Position numbers and translations under genes: made by a program
Source: Paenibacillus albus
GTDB taxonomy: Bacteria > Bacillota > Bacilli > Paenibacillales > Paenibacillaceae
Assembly (NCBI RefSeq): GCF_003952225.1
Contig: NZ_CP034437.1
Coordinates: forward strand, 1,531,501-1,595,500
Length of the DNA: 64,000 nucleotides
Direction: 5' to 3'
In this document: piece after piece, positions 50,895 through 60,082 of the stretch
Layout: each line of letters starts with the position of its first letter
How positions within the stretch are numbered: the stretch's first letter is position 1
Notes under the pieces: model-generated
What the model was told of the DNA's origin: nothing
Database searches by the model: none
The model's input: the letters and a program-made list of their open reading frames with translations, nothing else

Positions 50895-51739
50895 TGAAAC
50901 TATTCGTAACCGGTGCTGGAGGACAGCTCGGTAAGGAACTGATGCAGCTTGAACTGCCGCCTCACATCCAGATCTTCGGAGCGGGACGCGATCAGCTGGA
51001 TATTACGAATGCCGAGCAGTGCCGGCAGGTGCTCGCTGCCTATGCGCCGGATGCAGTCCTTCACTGTGCGGCGTATACAGCCGTCGATAAGGCGGAATCT
51101 GAACCGGCTGCGGCCTTCCTTGTGAATGAGGAGGGAACGCGCAACATCGCGCTTGCAGCTGCTGCTTGCGGCGCTAAGCTTTGCTACATCAGCACGGATT
51201 ATGTGTTTGACGGAGGAGCAAGCGAGCCTTACGAAGAGCATGATTCCGTTAATCCTCAGACTGTCTATGGAAGGTCCAAGCTGGCAGGTGAGCAAGCGGT
51301 ACAGTCGATTCTGGACCGCTTCTTCATTGTGCGCACGTCTTGGGTATTCGGCAAATACGGCAATAATTTCGTTCGGACAATCGTAAAGCTTGCCAGCGAA
51401 CGCAGTGAGCTCCAAGTGGTTAGCGATCAGATCGGCTCTCCGACATACACGCTTGATCTGGCGCGCTTTCTGGTTGAGCTTGTGCAAACGGAGCATTACG
51501 GCATCTATCATGCTTCCAATCAGGGCATATGCTCGTGGTACGATTTTGCCCAGGCGATTCTGAGCGAGAGCGGCTTGGATGCAGTGAAGCTTGTCCCATG
51601 CGCAACCTCGGCATTTCCTCGTCCAGCAGCCCGTCCGGCGTACTCCGTTATGAGCCATTCGGCGATTAAACGGAATGGATTAACCGACCTAAGACCGTGG
51701 CAAGAGGCGCTCGTCCACTACTTAAACGACAAAGAGTGA
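50894..51739 (+). CDS. rfbD: dTDP-4-dehydrorhamnose reductase
   Basis: RfbD completes dTDP-L-rhamnose, used in cell-wall or surface polysaccharides. The NAD(P) loop is VTGAGGQLGKEL; the catalytic Tyr-Lys pair lies in VYGRSKLAGEQAV; STDYVFDGG is the conserved Ser/Thr-Asp-Tyr segment. I chose ATG 50894 (MKLFVTGAGG), which overlaps the rfbB stop by one base; the longer frame from 50825 would overlap rfbB. The length of 281 residues is normal. Confidence 0.93.
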   Translation: MKLFVTGAGGQLGKELMQLELPPHIQIFGAGRDQLDITNAEQCRQVLAAYAPDAVLHCAAYTAVDKAESEPAAAFLVNEEGTRNIALAAAACGAKLCYISTDYVFDGGASEPYEEHDSVNPQTVYGRSKLAGEQAVQSILDRFFIVRTSWVFGKYGNNFVRTIVKLASERSELQVVSDQIGSPTYTLDLARFLVELVQTEHYGIYHASNQGICSWYDFAQAILSESGLDAVKLVPCATSAFPRPAARPAYSVMSHSAIKRNGLTDLRPWQEALVHYLNDKE

Positions 51740-51750
51740 AGAACAATGTA

Positions 51751-51778
51751 TGAAAACGCTTTAATTTAAACGCTTTCA
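51751..51778. promoter_or_regulatory. Tandem cre-like sites
   Basis: TGAAAACGCTTTAA (51751) and TTTAAACGCTTTCA (51765) each differ from the CcpA site consensus TGWAANCGNTNWCA at one position. They lie 12 bases past rfbD and about 145 bases before the GNAT gene. Carbon control is inference. Confidence 0.35.
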
Positions 51779-51921
51779 ACAGGAAACGGTAGATTTAATA
51801 TATTTTTTAAGGAATTTTAAAGATTTCAGCAGGAATTTGAACAAATTTGTCGTATTATTAATTTTACCTAAAAAATTAGCACTGCCGTTCTCATATTGCG
51901 TTTGTAGAGGAGCTTAAAGAA

Positions 51922-52344
51922 ATGGACGTTCGATCCTTCCAATTAGCTGATTATCGGCCTGTTACGGAACTTCTGGAAAATGTTTTGACGGAGCAATGCT
52001 ACGAGCAAACAATGGAAGCTTTTGCCCGCCAGTTGTCTTGGGACAGCGAGCTTGTGCTTGTCGCTGCTGACGGTGATGAAATCGTCGGCATTATTATCGG
52101 GACGATAGATAATGGCCGTGGCTATTATTATCGACTTGCGGTTCATCCGAACTATCAACGTCAAGGAATCGGCAAGAAGCTGATCGGTTCGCTTCGCGGT
52201 AGGTTCGAAGGACGCAATGTATCGAAAATTTTGGTAACGGCGGATGAGCATAACGAGCCTATACTCTCACTCTATGAATCGCTTGGTTACGCGGCTACAG
52301 ATTTCTTCCGTTCTTTCCAGAAATTGAGCATCGTGACCGGCTAA
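51922..52344 (+). CDS. GNAT N-acetyltransferase, 140 residues
   Basis: Motif A is YYYRLAVHPNYQRQGIGKKLIGSL, and SLYESLGYAATDFF closes the fold. The substrate is unknown. AGAGGAG lies about ten bases before the ATG. The gene starts a run GNAT-DUF402-lepB-queG-HD protein that is co-directional and closely spaced. Confidence 0.85.
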   Translation: MDVRSFQLADYRPVTELLENVLTEQCYEQTMEAFARQLSWDSELVLVAADGDEIVGIIIGTIDNGRGYYYRLAVHPNYQRQGIGKKLIGSLRGRFEGRNVSKILVTADEHNEPILSLYESLGYAATDFFRSFQKLSIVTG

Positions 52345-52456
52345 TATTCAATCGTTATATGTGAAATGGACAAGCATATCTGATGCGTCATTGATTTTGG
52401 CGAACAGATATGCTTTTCTTATAGTAAGAAAGTACCTCTCTAGGAGTAATACGCTT

Positions 52457-53008
52457 ATGACAACATATCGTCCCTGTGTAATCAAGAGCTTCAAAAATAA
52501 CGGACATCTTCACCGCATGTGGCTGGAGAATTGGCAGGTGCCGAGCGAGCTGCTCGCGCCGGAGCATGCTGCGGAAGGCATGCATGTCTTCATTAATCGC
52601 CAGACCCCGATTCAGGAAGCAGACGGAAAGCAATGGATCAGCCGGGTTCCGGCGGTTTCTTTTTTTATCCCTGGCGAGTGGTTTAATGTGGTCGGACTGC
52701 TGGAGGAGTATGGCGTTCGCTATTACTGCAACGTCGCTTCACCTCTGTTCTTCCAGAACGATGTACTCACCTATATTGATTATGACCTTGACGTTATTGT
52801 GCCGCGCGGCGGTAAGCCTCAAATCGTCGATCAAGAGGAATACGAGCTGCATAAGATAGCCTATCATTATTCGGAGGAAGTTAACCGAAAAGTAATGGAA
52901 GGGCTTCAGGCGCTGCTTAGCCGGATTGAGAGTGGACATGCTCCGTTCAACGACGAGCTAATTTTGGCCTATTTTGAAGCGTGGAACAAACAAATAGGCG
53001 AGGTGTAG
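52457..53008 (+). CDS. DUF402 nucleoside phosphatase (Ntdp-like)
   Basis: The 183-residue protein has the DUF402 core: YYCNVASPLFFQNDVLTYIDYDLDVIV and the Asp-rich metal site (DYDLD, then QIVDQEEYELHK). The Staphylococcus member is a nucleoside tri- and diphosphatase (Ntdp); by analogy this one may hydrolyse NTP or NDP. ATG 52457 has TAGGAG ten bases upstream; the frame open from 52361 has none. It is followed after seven bases by the signal peptidase gene. Confidence 0.8.
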   Translation: MTTYRPCVIKSFKNNGHLHRMWLENWQVPSELLAPEHAAEGMHVFINRQTPIQEADGKQWISRVPAVSFFIPGEWFNVVGLLEEYGVRYYCNVASPLFFQNDVLTYIDYDLDVIVPRGGKPQIVDQEEYELHKIAYHYSEEVNRKVMEGLQALLSRIESGHAPFNDELILAYFEAWNKQIGEV

Positions 53009-53015
53009 CAATTAG

Positions 53016-53714
53016 ATGGTTGAGGGTCCGCGATTGGATACGAATTCGCCTCATGCTGTAGAGGATGCGCCGATTGGGCCGCGTAAACGGAAAGGTTCTT
53101 CGGATGCTGCCAAGCAGAAGAAGCCGGCAATGGAACCAAGCAAGAAGGTCAAGCTAGGCCGGGCTGCCAAAGGGGAGCGGAACAGTCAGCCGTGGGTTGC
53201 CGAGCTGCGGAGCTGGCTGATAACGCTTGCTATTGCCGTACTTATTGTCTTCGGTATGCATGCTTTTGTATTTAACCTTTCTACTGTAAAAGGACAGTCG
53301 ATGGAGCCGACCTTGTACGAGTCGGAATGGCTGTTTGTCAATAAGCTCGCGTTTCTGACCGGTTCGCCTTCGAATGGCGATGTCGTAATTCTGAAGGATC
53401 CGGCAGAAGATGAAGGGCGCAAGGAGTTTCTGGTGAAACGGATCGTCGGCTTGCCCGGAGATACGATTGAAATTCGTCAAGGCCAGCTGTACCGCAACGG
53501 CCAGCTTGTCGTCGAACCCTACACCGATACGGAAATTGAAGATCTCGATTACGGTCCGGATAAAATCAGCGCAGACCATTATTTCGTGATGGGTGATAAT
53601 CGGCATGCAAAGGCGAGCAGAGACAGTCGTTCGTTCCATGCCGTGCCGCGCTCTTCGATTATCGGACGGGCGGATTTGATTATTTGGCCGATTGCAAGGC
53701 TAAACCAGTTGTAA
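53016..53714 (+). CDS. lepB: Signal peptidase I
   Basis: Type I signal peptidase cleaves secretory signal peptides at the outer membrane face. The Ser-Lys dyad is S95 (GQSMEPTL) and K141 (VKRIVGLPGD), and box E is GDNRHAKASRDSR. One membrane helix (about residues 67-86) is preceded by an unusually long, Lys-rich cytoplasmic start of about 60 residues. GCGAGGTG precedes the ATG. The small 53715-53756 gap to queG contains repeated AGGAAAT/AGGGAAT. Confidence 0.92.
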   Translation: MVEGPRLDTNSPHAVEDAPIGPRKRKGSSDAAKQKKPAMEPSKKVKLGRAAKGERNSQPWVAELRSWLITLAIAVLIVFGMHAFVFNLSTVKGQSMEPTLYESEWLFVNKLAFLTGSPSNGDVVILKDPAEDEGRKEFLVKRIVGLPGDTIEIRQGQLYRNGQLVVEPYTDTEIEDLDYGPDKISADHYFVMGDNRHAKASRDSRSFHAVPRSSIIGRADLIIWPIARLNQL

Positions 53715-53756
53715 TAGGAAACAGGGAATAGGAACAGGAAATAGGAGGCTTCTTGC

Positions 53757-54908
53757 TTGGACAGCGGCATGGATTGGAATCGGTTAAAAGAGGATATGAA
53801 GGCTGCTGCGGCGGAGCTTGGCATAGATAAGATCGGCGTCGCTTCTGCTGCGCCGTTCACTCAGCTGCGGGAGCGGCTCGAGCGGCATCGCGAGCTTGGC
53901 TATGAGTCGGGCTTCGAAGAGTCTGACCTTGCGAAGCGGACGGAGCCGGAGTTGTTGTTTGACGATCCGCAATCCATTATTGCAATTGCGATTGCTTATC
54001 CGTCGAAGCTGCAGGACCCTCCGAAGTCGGAGCCTGGTGCGAGACGAGGCATTATTTCGCGCTCCGCATGGGGCGAGGATTACCATTCGGTGCTGCGTGA
54101 GCGGCTGAGACGGCTGGAAGCATGGCTGCTCGAACGAGTGCCGGAGGGGCGTTTCCTTAGTATGGTTGATACGGGAGCTCTATCGGATCGTGCCGTCGCA
54201 GAGCGTGCCGGTATTGGCTGGACGGGCAGCAACTGTTCGATTATTACGCCGGAATGGGGCTCTTATGTCTACCTCGGCGAAATGATATCGAACCTGCCGA
54301 TTCCGCCAGATAAGCCAGTCACCGAAAGCTGTGGCAGCTGCACGGCGTGCATCGACGCATGTCCGACGGATGCGCTTGTCGCACCGGGCCAGCTCAATTC
54401 GCAGCGGTGCATCTCCTACGTCACGCAGACGAAGGGGATCGTCTCCGATGAGCTGATGCGCAAGATCGGCAACCGGCTGTACGGCTGCGATACGTGCCAG
54501 GTTGTCTGCCCGGAGAACAAGGGCAAGAATGCGACGCATCACCCCGAGCTAACGCCGGATAACGAGAAGGTGAAGCCGCTGCTTGTGCCTTTGCTCGCGA
54601 TGGGGAACCGCGAGTTCAAGGAGCGCTACGGCGCGAGCTCCTCGGCGTGGCGCGGCCGCAAGCCGATTCAGCGCAACGCGGTCATCGCGCTCGGGAATTT
54701 CAAGGACGCAAGCGCCATTCCCGCGCTTGCGGATGTGCTGCAGGGCGATCCGCGCTTCGAGCTGCGGGCGACAGCGGCTTGGTCGCTTGGCCGTATTGGC
54801 GGCCCTGCGGCGGATGAGCTGCTCCGCGCCGCAAGACAGCGCGAGCGGGATGAAGCGGTCATAGCAGCGATTGAACATGCGCTCGCAGGCGGTACTGCTT
54901 CGATATAA
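53757..54908 (+). CDS. queG: Epoxyqueuosine reductase
   Basis: QueG reduces epoxyqueuosine to queuosine in tRNA, with cobalamin and two 4Fe-4S clusters. The cluster motifs are CGSCTACIDACPTDAL and GCDTCQVVCPEN; RAVAERAGIGWTGSNCSII is the family signature. The last 60 residues form HEAT-like repeats (IPALADVLQGDPRFELRATAAWSLGRIGG) for tRNA contact. The start is TTG 53757, eight bases after AGGAGG. At 383 residues the length is normal. Confidence 0.92.
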   Translation: MDSGMDWNRLKEDMKAAAAELGIDKIGVASAAPFTQLRERLERHRELGYESGFEESDLAKRTEPELLFDDPQSIIAIAIAYPSKLQDPPKSEPGARRGIISRSAWGEDYHSVLRERLRRLEAWLLERVPEGRFLSMVDTGALSDRAVAERAGIGWTGSNCSIITPEWGSYVYLGEMISNLPIPPDKPVTESCGSCTACIDACPTDALVAPGQLNSQRCISYVTQTKGIVSDELMRKIGNRLYGCDTCQVVCPENKGKNATHHPELTPDNEKVKPLLVPLLAMGNREFKERYGASSSAWRGRKPIQRNAVIALGNFKDASAIPALADVLQGDPRFELRATAAWSLGRIGGPAADELLRAARQRERDEAVIAAIEHALAGGTASI

Positions 54909-54937
54909 CCATCTTTGGGGAGAAGGTCAACAACAAC

Positions 54938-55981
54938 ATGAAATATGTCGATATGGAAGCAGTAGAGTCCGGCGATATTCTTGGCAAGACGATCTATGCG
55001 GTCAATGGCCAAGTATTGCTGTCGGCGAACGTGCAGCTGACCGTGTATATGATTAGTACGCTCAAACGTATCGGCATTACGAATATCTATATTAAAGATG
55101 CCAGCATGCCGGATATCGAAGAGCAAGAAGAGATCTTGTCGGAAGAGACGAAAAGGGCGATCATCAAGCAGATGTCGGAGACGATGGATGCTATTCGCTC
55201 CGGCAAAGATTTTAACTCCCGTTCTGTCAGCTTGGTTATCGACGACTTGCTCGATGAAGTCATCCGGAACAAGGAAGTTCTCATTCATTTGAACGATATT
55301 CGGACGCGTGACAATATGGAGTATTTGCATGCAATGAACGTGTGCATGATGTCGACGCTGCTCGGTGTCGGCCTGTATCTGAACCAGATTCAGCTGAAGG
55401 ACCTGGCAATCGGCGCGCTGCTGCATGACGTGGGCAAGCCGGATTTAGAACTCGTCGAAGGTGATGCTGAGCCGAAACACCATATGTGGCGGGGTTTTGA
55501 GCTGTTGAAGTCGAAGCGCGAGTTCAGCCTGCTGATCGCGCATGTAGCGTTCCAGCATCATGAGCATGTTGATGGCACTGGCTCACCGCGCGGCCTTACC
55601 GGCGACCAAATCCATCTGTATTCCCGCATCGTAGCGGTTACGAATACGTACGACAATTTGCTGCAAACCGGAAGCGCCGAAGGCGGCCCGCTGCTGCCGC
55701 ACGAGGCGTGCGAGCGGATGATGGCGATGTCCGGGACGGTTCTGGATCATGAGATATTGACGCAGTTTTTGCGTGCGGTATCCGTCTATCCGAACGGCGT
55801 GTCGGTGAAGCTGTCGACGAAGGAAACTGGCATCGTTGTCGGCCAGCACCGGGGCTTGCCGGGCAGACCGATCGTTCGCGTTCTTGAGCGCGAGAGTGCA
55901 AGGGAGAAAGACAATGTCGAGAGTCGCGAGATTGATCTCGCGAAGCATACAACGGTGTTCATTGAACAGGTGCTCGGCTAG
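54938..55981 (+). CDS. HD-GYP-type phosphodiesterase-like protein
   Basis: The HD motif is LLHDVGK (near residue 163), and the second signature is HHEHVDGTGSPRGL, where the GYP triad is changed to GSP. HD-GYP proteins hydrolyse cyclic di-GMP; with GSP the activity is uncertain. An N-terminal DUF3391-like part (MEAVESGDILGKTIYAVNGQ) precedes the domain. GGGGAGAAGG lies upstream of the ATG. It could oppose the diguanylate cyclase at 41595. Confidence 0.82.
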   Translation: MKYVDMEAVESGDILGKTIYAVNGQVLLSANVQLTVYMISTLKRIGITNIYIKDASMPDIEEQEEILSEETKRAIIKQMSETMDAIRSGKDFNSRSVSLVIDDLLDEVIRNKEVLIHLNDIRTRDNMEYLHAMNVCMMSTLLGVGLYLNQIQLKDLAIGALLHDVGKPDLELVEGDAEPKHHMWRGFELLKSKREFSLLIAHVAFQHHEHVDGTGSPRGLTGDQIHLYSRIVAVTNTYDNLLQTGSAEGGPLLPHEACERMMAMSGTVLDHEILTQFLRAVSVYPNGVSVKLSTKETGIVVGQHRGLPGRPIVRVLERESAREKDNVESREIDLAKHTTVFIEQVLG

Positions 55982-56017
55982 AATTGGCGGGCCTGCGCTG
56001 CTGCGCCGTGCTAAGGG

Positions 56018-56332
56018 GTGAGCGCTATCGCATTCGGAATTAAGCGTGAAGAGCTGAACGTGTGGAAGAAACGGGTGGCGAGCGGAGATATCGCGTTCAT
56101 CACGCACTATTGGCATGAGCCGCGGTGGGATGGCATCACCACCGTCACTAAGGTTGGCTGCAGCGACATAGCGAAGCTCGAAGCCTGGTGTCGCAGCCAA
56201 GGACTCGACCCTGCGTACATTCACCGGAGGCAGCCGTTCCCGCACTATGACCTAATCGGCCGCAAGCAGCTCGAGATTCTTCGCCGTGAAGGGTATGAGG
56301 ATCAGATTACACGGTTCAAGCTGGATGGATAG
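56018..56332 (+). CDS. Hypothetical protein, 104 residues
   Basis: A soluble protein with a WKKRVASGDIAFITHYWHEPRWDG core and a basic C-terminal helix (HYDLIGRKQLEILRREGYEDQI). I do not recognise a named family. The annotated GTG at 56018 coincides with the only ribosome-site-like AAGGGGTG, so the true start may lie a few codons later (at a non-ATG codon) or the site is weak. It follows the HD protein by 36 bases and closes the run begun at 51922. Confidence 0.6.
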   Translation: MSAIAFGIKREELNVWKKRVASGDIAFITHYWHEPRWDGITTVTKVGCSDIAKLEAWCRSQGLDPAYIHRRQPFPHYDLIGRKQLEILRREGYEDQITRFKLDG

Positions 56333-56474
56333 ATGGATAGCTGTATAGAAGAATAATGAGTAGATGAATATAGCGCTCGTCGCAGCACAGTGGAGGTTGA
56401 ATCCGCTGTGCTGTTTTTTGTTGTGGGGAGGGGAGATGGCGTGTGTGCGAGAGTGTGCTAAAGAAGGTCCCCTA

Positions 56475-57095
56475 GAAAGAGTCGGATTCGGAGAAAGAGA
56501 ATCCCTGAGGGATCTACATTGGTGGAGAAGCGGCGAATTCGGAGCAAGAGAATCCCTGAGGGATCTACATTGGTGGAGAAGCGGCGAATATGGAGCAAGA
56601 GAATCCCTGAGGGATCTACATTGGTAGAGAAGCGGCGAATATGGAGCAAGAGAATCCCTGAGGGATCTACATTGGTGGAGAATCGACGATTTCGGAGCTA
56701 GAGAATCCCCTGGGGATCCACATTGAAGTAAAACCGCTAGAAAAGGTGAAAGAGAGGTAGCCAGTACACCACATTGGCGAGAAATCGCACGAAAAGGTAA
56801 AAGAGATGTAGTGAGAACCCCACATTATGGGAAAACCGCTAGAATAGGTGAAAGAGAGGTAGCCAGTACCCCACATTGGCGTAAAACCGCTTGAAAAGGT
56901 AAAAGAGAGGTAGCGAGAACCCCACACTTGCAGAAATGCACCCAATCAAGCCAAAGTAGCTGGTCTACTGGACCTCCTTCGTCTGAAATCGCCCCTATCT
57001 AGCAAATGTAGCTGGTCGGACCTCCTTCGTCTAAAATCGCCCCTACCTAGCCCAAGTAGCTGCTCTACAGGACCTCCTTCACCGAGGTTCCGCTT
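56475..57095. repeat. 51-bp tandem repeat array, locus 3
   Basis: Five units begin AGAATCCCTGAGGGATCTAC with GAATCC at 56499, 56550, 56601, 56652 and 56703, exactly 51 bases apart. They are followed by about four units with CCACATT heads and GTAGCCAGTACCCCA joints, then two or three with GTAGCTGGTC and ACCTCCTTCGTCT. The tails (GGTGGAGAAGCGGCGAATTC; GGCGTAAAACCGCTTG) match those of the other arrays. The head type changes in blocks along the array. Confidence 0.85.
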
Positions 57096-57266
57096 GGAAT
57101 TGGAAGGGGGCTCGGATGGAATGTGTATAGCGAGTCAGAGCTAACGAAGAGTGTGTGTATGAATTCTCCTAGTGAGGAGCAAACTCACGAGCGAACGGTG
57201 ATCCACTCCCCAAGCAACTCCCCCGTAGTACTAATGGTATAGCGCTTTATGTCGAAAGTTAGGAAC

Positions 57267-57296
57267 TTGGAATCATTTTAGACAGATAGATACAAT
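57267..57296 (+). promoter_or_regulatory. Promoter candidate of the che operon
   Basis: TTGGAA (57267-57272) and TACAAT (57291-57296) are separated by 18 bases. It would leave a leader of about 190 bases before cheA. Confidence 0.4.
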
Positions 57297-57492
57297 TTCC
57301 AACATTTGTAGTGGTAATTATTCCAGTTAATTCCTTTAAACGACACATTTAGTGTGATATTATCCCTGTAGATTCGATCACCTTTAAGTCTTTGCAACCA
57401 GGTGTCAGGGAGAGTAGTCGTATAGACTATAAGACTTCCGGCGTGGTAAGCATGAGCGGCTATTCATTACATTTCATTAGAAGGTGATTGAT

Positions 57493-59523
57493 ATGACAGG
57501 TTATTTGGCACCTGACTCACTCCTCGAAATGTACATTTTCGAGACGGGCGGGTTGACGGAGCAGTTGGAGCAAACGGCATTGTTGCTCGAGAAGAACGAT
57601 GATTTCCCAGCAAGCGCAATCCACGAAATCTTTCGCATTATGCACACGATAAAAGGCTCTTCCGGCATGATGGGCTACACCGGCGTCGCATCGCTCGCGC
57701 ATGCGATTGAAGATGTGTTTGCACTGCTGCGTTCCGGGACGAGTCCTCCTCCCTGGAGCACCTCACATGTGACTGACCTGCTCTTCGAGAGCATTGATTT
57801 TATGAAGACGGAACTGGCTGCGGTCAAATCCGGCTGTGCGCCAAACGGCGATTCAGCAGATCTGATCGGACGGCTTCACTCTCTTCTACATGCGATTACA
57901 ACGAACAACCAAAGCGCCCTCTCACCAAGCGAGGCAGAATCGCTGCAAGCTTATCGAGCCGTTATTCACTTCGAGAACGGCTGTGAGATGGAGAATATCC
58001 GAGCTTACAATGTTTTGCACCAGCTTCAGGATCTCGCTGAAACCTGCACATCCATCCCCGAGAATATCATCCAGCACCCTGACAGCATAAAACAAATTCG
58101 CGAAGAGGGCTTCACGATACATCTTCAATCACGCGCCTCCTACGACGAGCTTCACGCGCACCTCATGAGCACGATTTTCATATCCAAGCTTGAACTGACC
58201 ATGATTGAAAAAGAAAACGAGCCAGCGACCGCAGCAGCCGAGACAGCCGCATCCGACGTGTCCGAAGCAGCGCCAGATGCAGTTCCAGAACCACAGCAGC
58301 TACAGCAGCCTGCCGCGGCGAACACACCTCTGTCACCGACGACATCCGGCGCTGGCATGCCAAGCAAGATCAGCGTCCAGATTAGCAAGCTGGACAAGCT
58401 GATGGATCTCGTCGGCGAGATGGTTATCGCGGAGGCGATGGTGACGCAGAACCCGGATCTCGTGGGGCTCGAGCTGGAGCATTTCGGCAAAGCGGCCCGT
58501 CATCTGCGCAAAATCACCAAGGAGCTGCAGGACGTCGTCATGTCCGTTCGCATGGTTCCGCTTCAAGGGACGTTCCAGAAGATGAACCGGATTGTCCGCG
58601 ATATGAGCCGCAAGCTGGATAAAGAAGTCTCGCTCGTCCTGATCGGAGAGGAGACGGAAGTCGACAAGACAGTCGTAGAGCAAATATCCGACCCGCTCAT
58701 GCATATTATGCGGAATGCGATGGATCATGGGATCGAACCGGCGTCCGTACGACAGCAAACAGGCAAGCCAGCGATCGGTACGGTGACACTGGAGGCGAAG
58801 AACGCCGGCGGCGACGTTCTCATCATCATTAAAGACGACGGCAAGGGCTTAAGCAAAGAGAAGCTGCTTCGCAAAGCGATGGAGGGTGGGCTGCTTCACC
58901 GTCCGGCCGAAGATTTGACGGATAAAGAGATTTACCAGTTTATTTTTCACCCTGGGTTCTCGACCAAGGAGCAAATTTCCGAGTTCTCCGGCAGAGGCGT
59001 CGGAATGGACGTTGTTACGCGCAACATCGAATCGATTGGCGGATCCGTCTCGGTGGACAGCAAGGAAGGGGAAGGAACGGCGGTTACGCTGAAGATTCCG
59101 CTGACGCTTGCGATTATCGACGGCATGATTGTCAAAGTAGGCTCTTCTCGTTATACAATTCCGACCTCAGTCATCAAGGAATCTTTTCGCCCGGTGGCTC
59201 GCGATCTCATTACGGACCCGGATGGCAACGAAATGATTATGGTCCGCGGTCAATGCTATCCCATTCTTCGCCTGCACCGGCATTACAAGGCGCAGACCGA
59301 TATTACCCTTTTCACAGAAGGCATTCTTGTGATGGTGGAAGACAAGGAGAAGGTGCTCTGCCTCTTCGCAGACGAGCTGCTCGGTGAGCAGCAGGTTGTC
59401 GTGAAGCCGCTCCCGGCGTATGTCCAGCGGATGAAGCGCATCGAAGGGCTTGGTGGATGCACGCTGCTTGGCGACGGGAATATCAGCCTCATTCTGGATG
59501 TAGGAGGTTTGCTGCAAGCTTAG
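57493..59523 (+). CDS. cheA: Chemotaxis histidine kinase CheA
   Basis: Domains in order: Hpt (P1) with H51 (IMHTIKGSSGMMGY), a P2-like region, an Ala/Gln/Pro-rich linker (about residues 240-285), the P3 dimer helix (VQISKLDKLMDLVGEMVIAE), P4 ATPase (MRNAMDHGIE, DDGKGLSKEK, FSGRGVGMDVV) and P5 CheW-like. It phosphorylates receivers under receptor control. I chose ATG 57493 because AAGGTGA precedes it by five bases; the GTG at 57484 lies in that site. First gene of a complete cheA-W-mcp-R-B operon. Confidence 0.94.
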   Translation: MTGYLAPDSLLEMYIFETGGLTEQLEQTALLLEKNDDFPASAIHEIFRIMHTIKGSSGMMGYTGVASLAHAIEDVFALLRSGTSPPPWSTSHVTDLLFESIDFMKTELAAVKSGCAPNGDSADLIGRLHSLLHAITTNNQSALSPSEAESLQAYRAVIHFENGCEMENIRAYNVLHQLQDLAETCTSIPENIIQHPDSIKQIREEGFTIHLQSRASYDELHAHLMSTIFISKLELTMIEKENEPATAAAETAASDVSEAAPDAVPEPQQLQQPAAANTPLSPTTSGAGMPSKISVQISKLDKLMDLVGEMVIAEAMVTQNPDLVGLELEHFGKAARHLRKITKELQDVVMSVRMVPLQGTFQKMNRIVRDMSRKLDKEVSLVLIGEETEVDKTVVEQISDPLMHIMRNAMDHGIEPASVRQQTGKPAIGTVTLEAKNAGGDVLIIIKDDGKGLSKEKLLRKAMEGGLLHRPAEDLTDKEIYQFIFHPGFSTKEQISEFSGRGVGMDVVTRNIESIGGSVSVDSKEGEGTAVTLKIPLTLAIIDGMIVKVGSSRYTIPTSVIKESFRPVARDLITDPDGNEMIMVRGQCYPILRLHRHYKAQTDITLFTEGILVMVEDKEKVLCLFADELLGEQQVVVKPLPAYVQRMKRIEGLGGCTLLGDGNISLILDVGGLLQA

Positions 59524-59554
59524 GAGCTAATTGCGGAAAAGGAGATGAGAATTT

Positions 59555-60052
59555 ATGTCGGAGAGCACCTTTATGGATTTAGCTAGTGTGGAGCAGGAAG
59601 AGGATACGCAGAAAGGGAAGTTCCTGACCTTTCAAATCGGGAACGAAACCTACGGTATTGAAATCCGTTTCGTCACTGAAATTATCGGGCTGCAGCCCAT
59701 TACAGAGGTTCCGGAGCTGCCGGAGTATATCAAGGGCATTATCAATCTCCGTGGCAAAATCATTCCTGTCATGGATGTCCGCCTCCGCTTCGGCAAGCCT
59801 TTCCGCGAATACAATGACCGGACCTGCGTCGTCGTCGTAGACTGCGGCAATTTGGCAGTAGGCCTCATCGTCGATAGTGTCGCCGAGGTGCTGACAATCG
59901 CGGATGAGGACATCGTTCCTCCTCCGGATGTGAGCAGAGGGCGCAATAAGTACATCAAGGGAATCGGCAAGGTCGCCGGAGAAGTGAAGCTGCTGCTGGA
60001 TTGCAATCGGCTGCTGCTCGAGGACATGATCGAAGAGCTGGCGCAATTATAA
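59555..60052 (+). CDS. cheW: Chemotaxis adaptor CheW
   Basis: CheW couples receptors to CheA. The fold shows FLTFQIGNETYGIEIRFV at the start, VPELPEYIKGIINLRGKIIPVMDVRLRFG (the CheA/receptor contact region) and GLIVDSVAEVLTI. At 165 residues it is normal. AAAGGAGATG precedes the ATG. It lies 31 bases after cheA and 30 bases before the receptor gene. Confidence 0.94.
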   Translation: MSESTFMDLASVEQEEDTQKGKFLTFQIGNETYGIEIRFVTEIIGLQPITEVPELPEYIKGIINLRGKIIPVMDVRLRFGKPFREYNDRTCVVVVDCGNLAVGLIVDSVAEVLTIADEDIVPPPDVSRGRNKYIKGIGKVAGEVKLLLDCNRLLLEDMIEELAQL

Positions 60053-60082
60053 TATAAGGACCTAATCCAGGAGGCAGAATTT

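Larger units (their letters stand above)
56333..57492. other. Long intergenic region upstream of cheA
   Basis: About 1.1 kb without a supported gene. 56475-57095 is the third 51-bp repeat array. 57096-57492 is single-copy and becomes AT-rich; it holds a promoter candidate at 57267-57296. The last 90 bases before cheA form an untranslated leader in which I find no riboswitch signature. Confidence 0.6.

Noticed and set aside
25912-57095. The 51-bp arrays as CRISPR
   Set aside because: There are no constant repeats separated by unique spacers and no cas genes; heads and tails are both repeated.
57390-57492. A cyclic di-GMP (GEMM) riboswitch in the cheA leader
   Set aside because: The conserved GEMM core sequences are not present.
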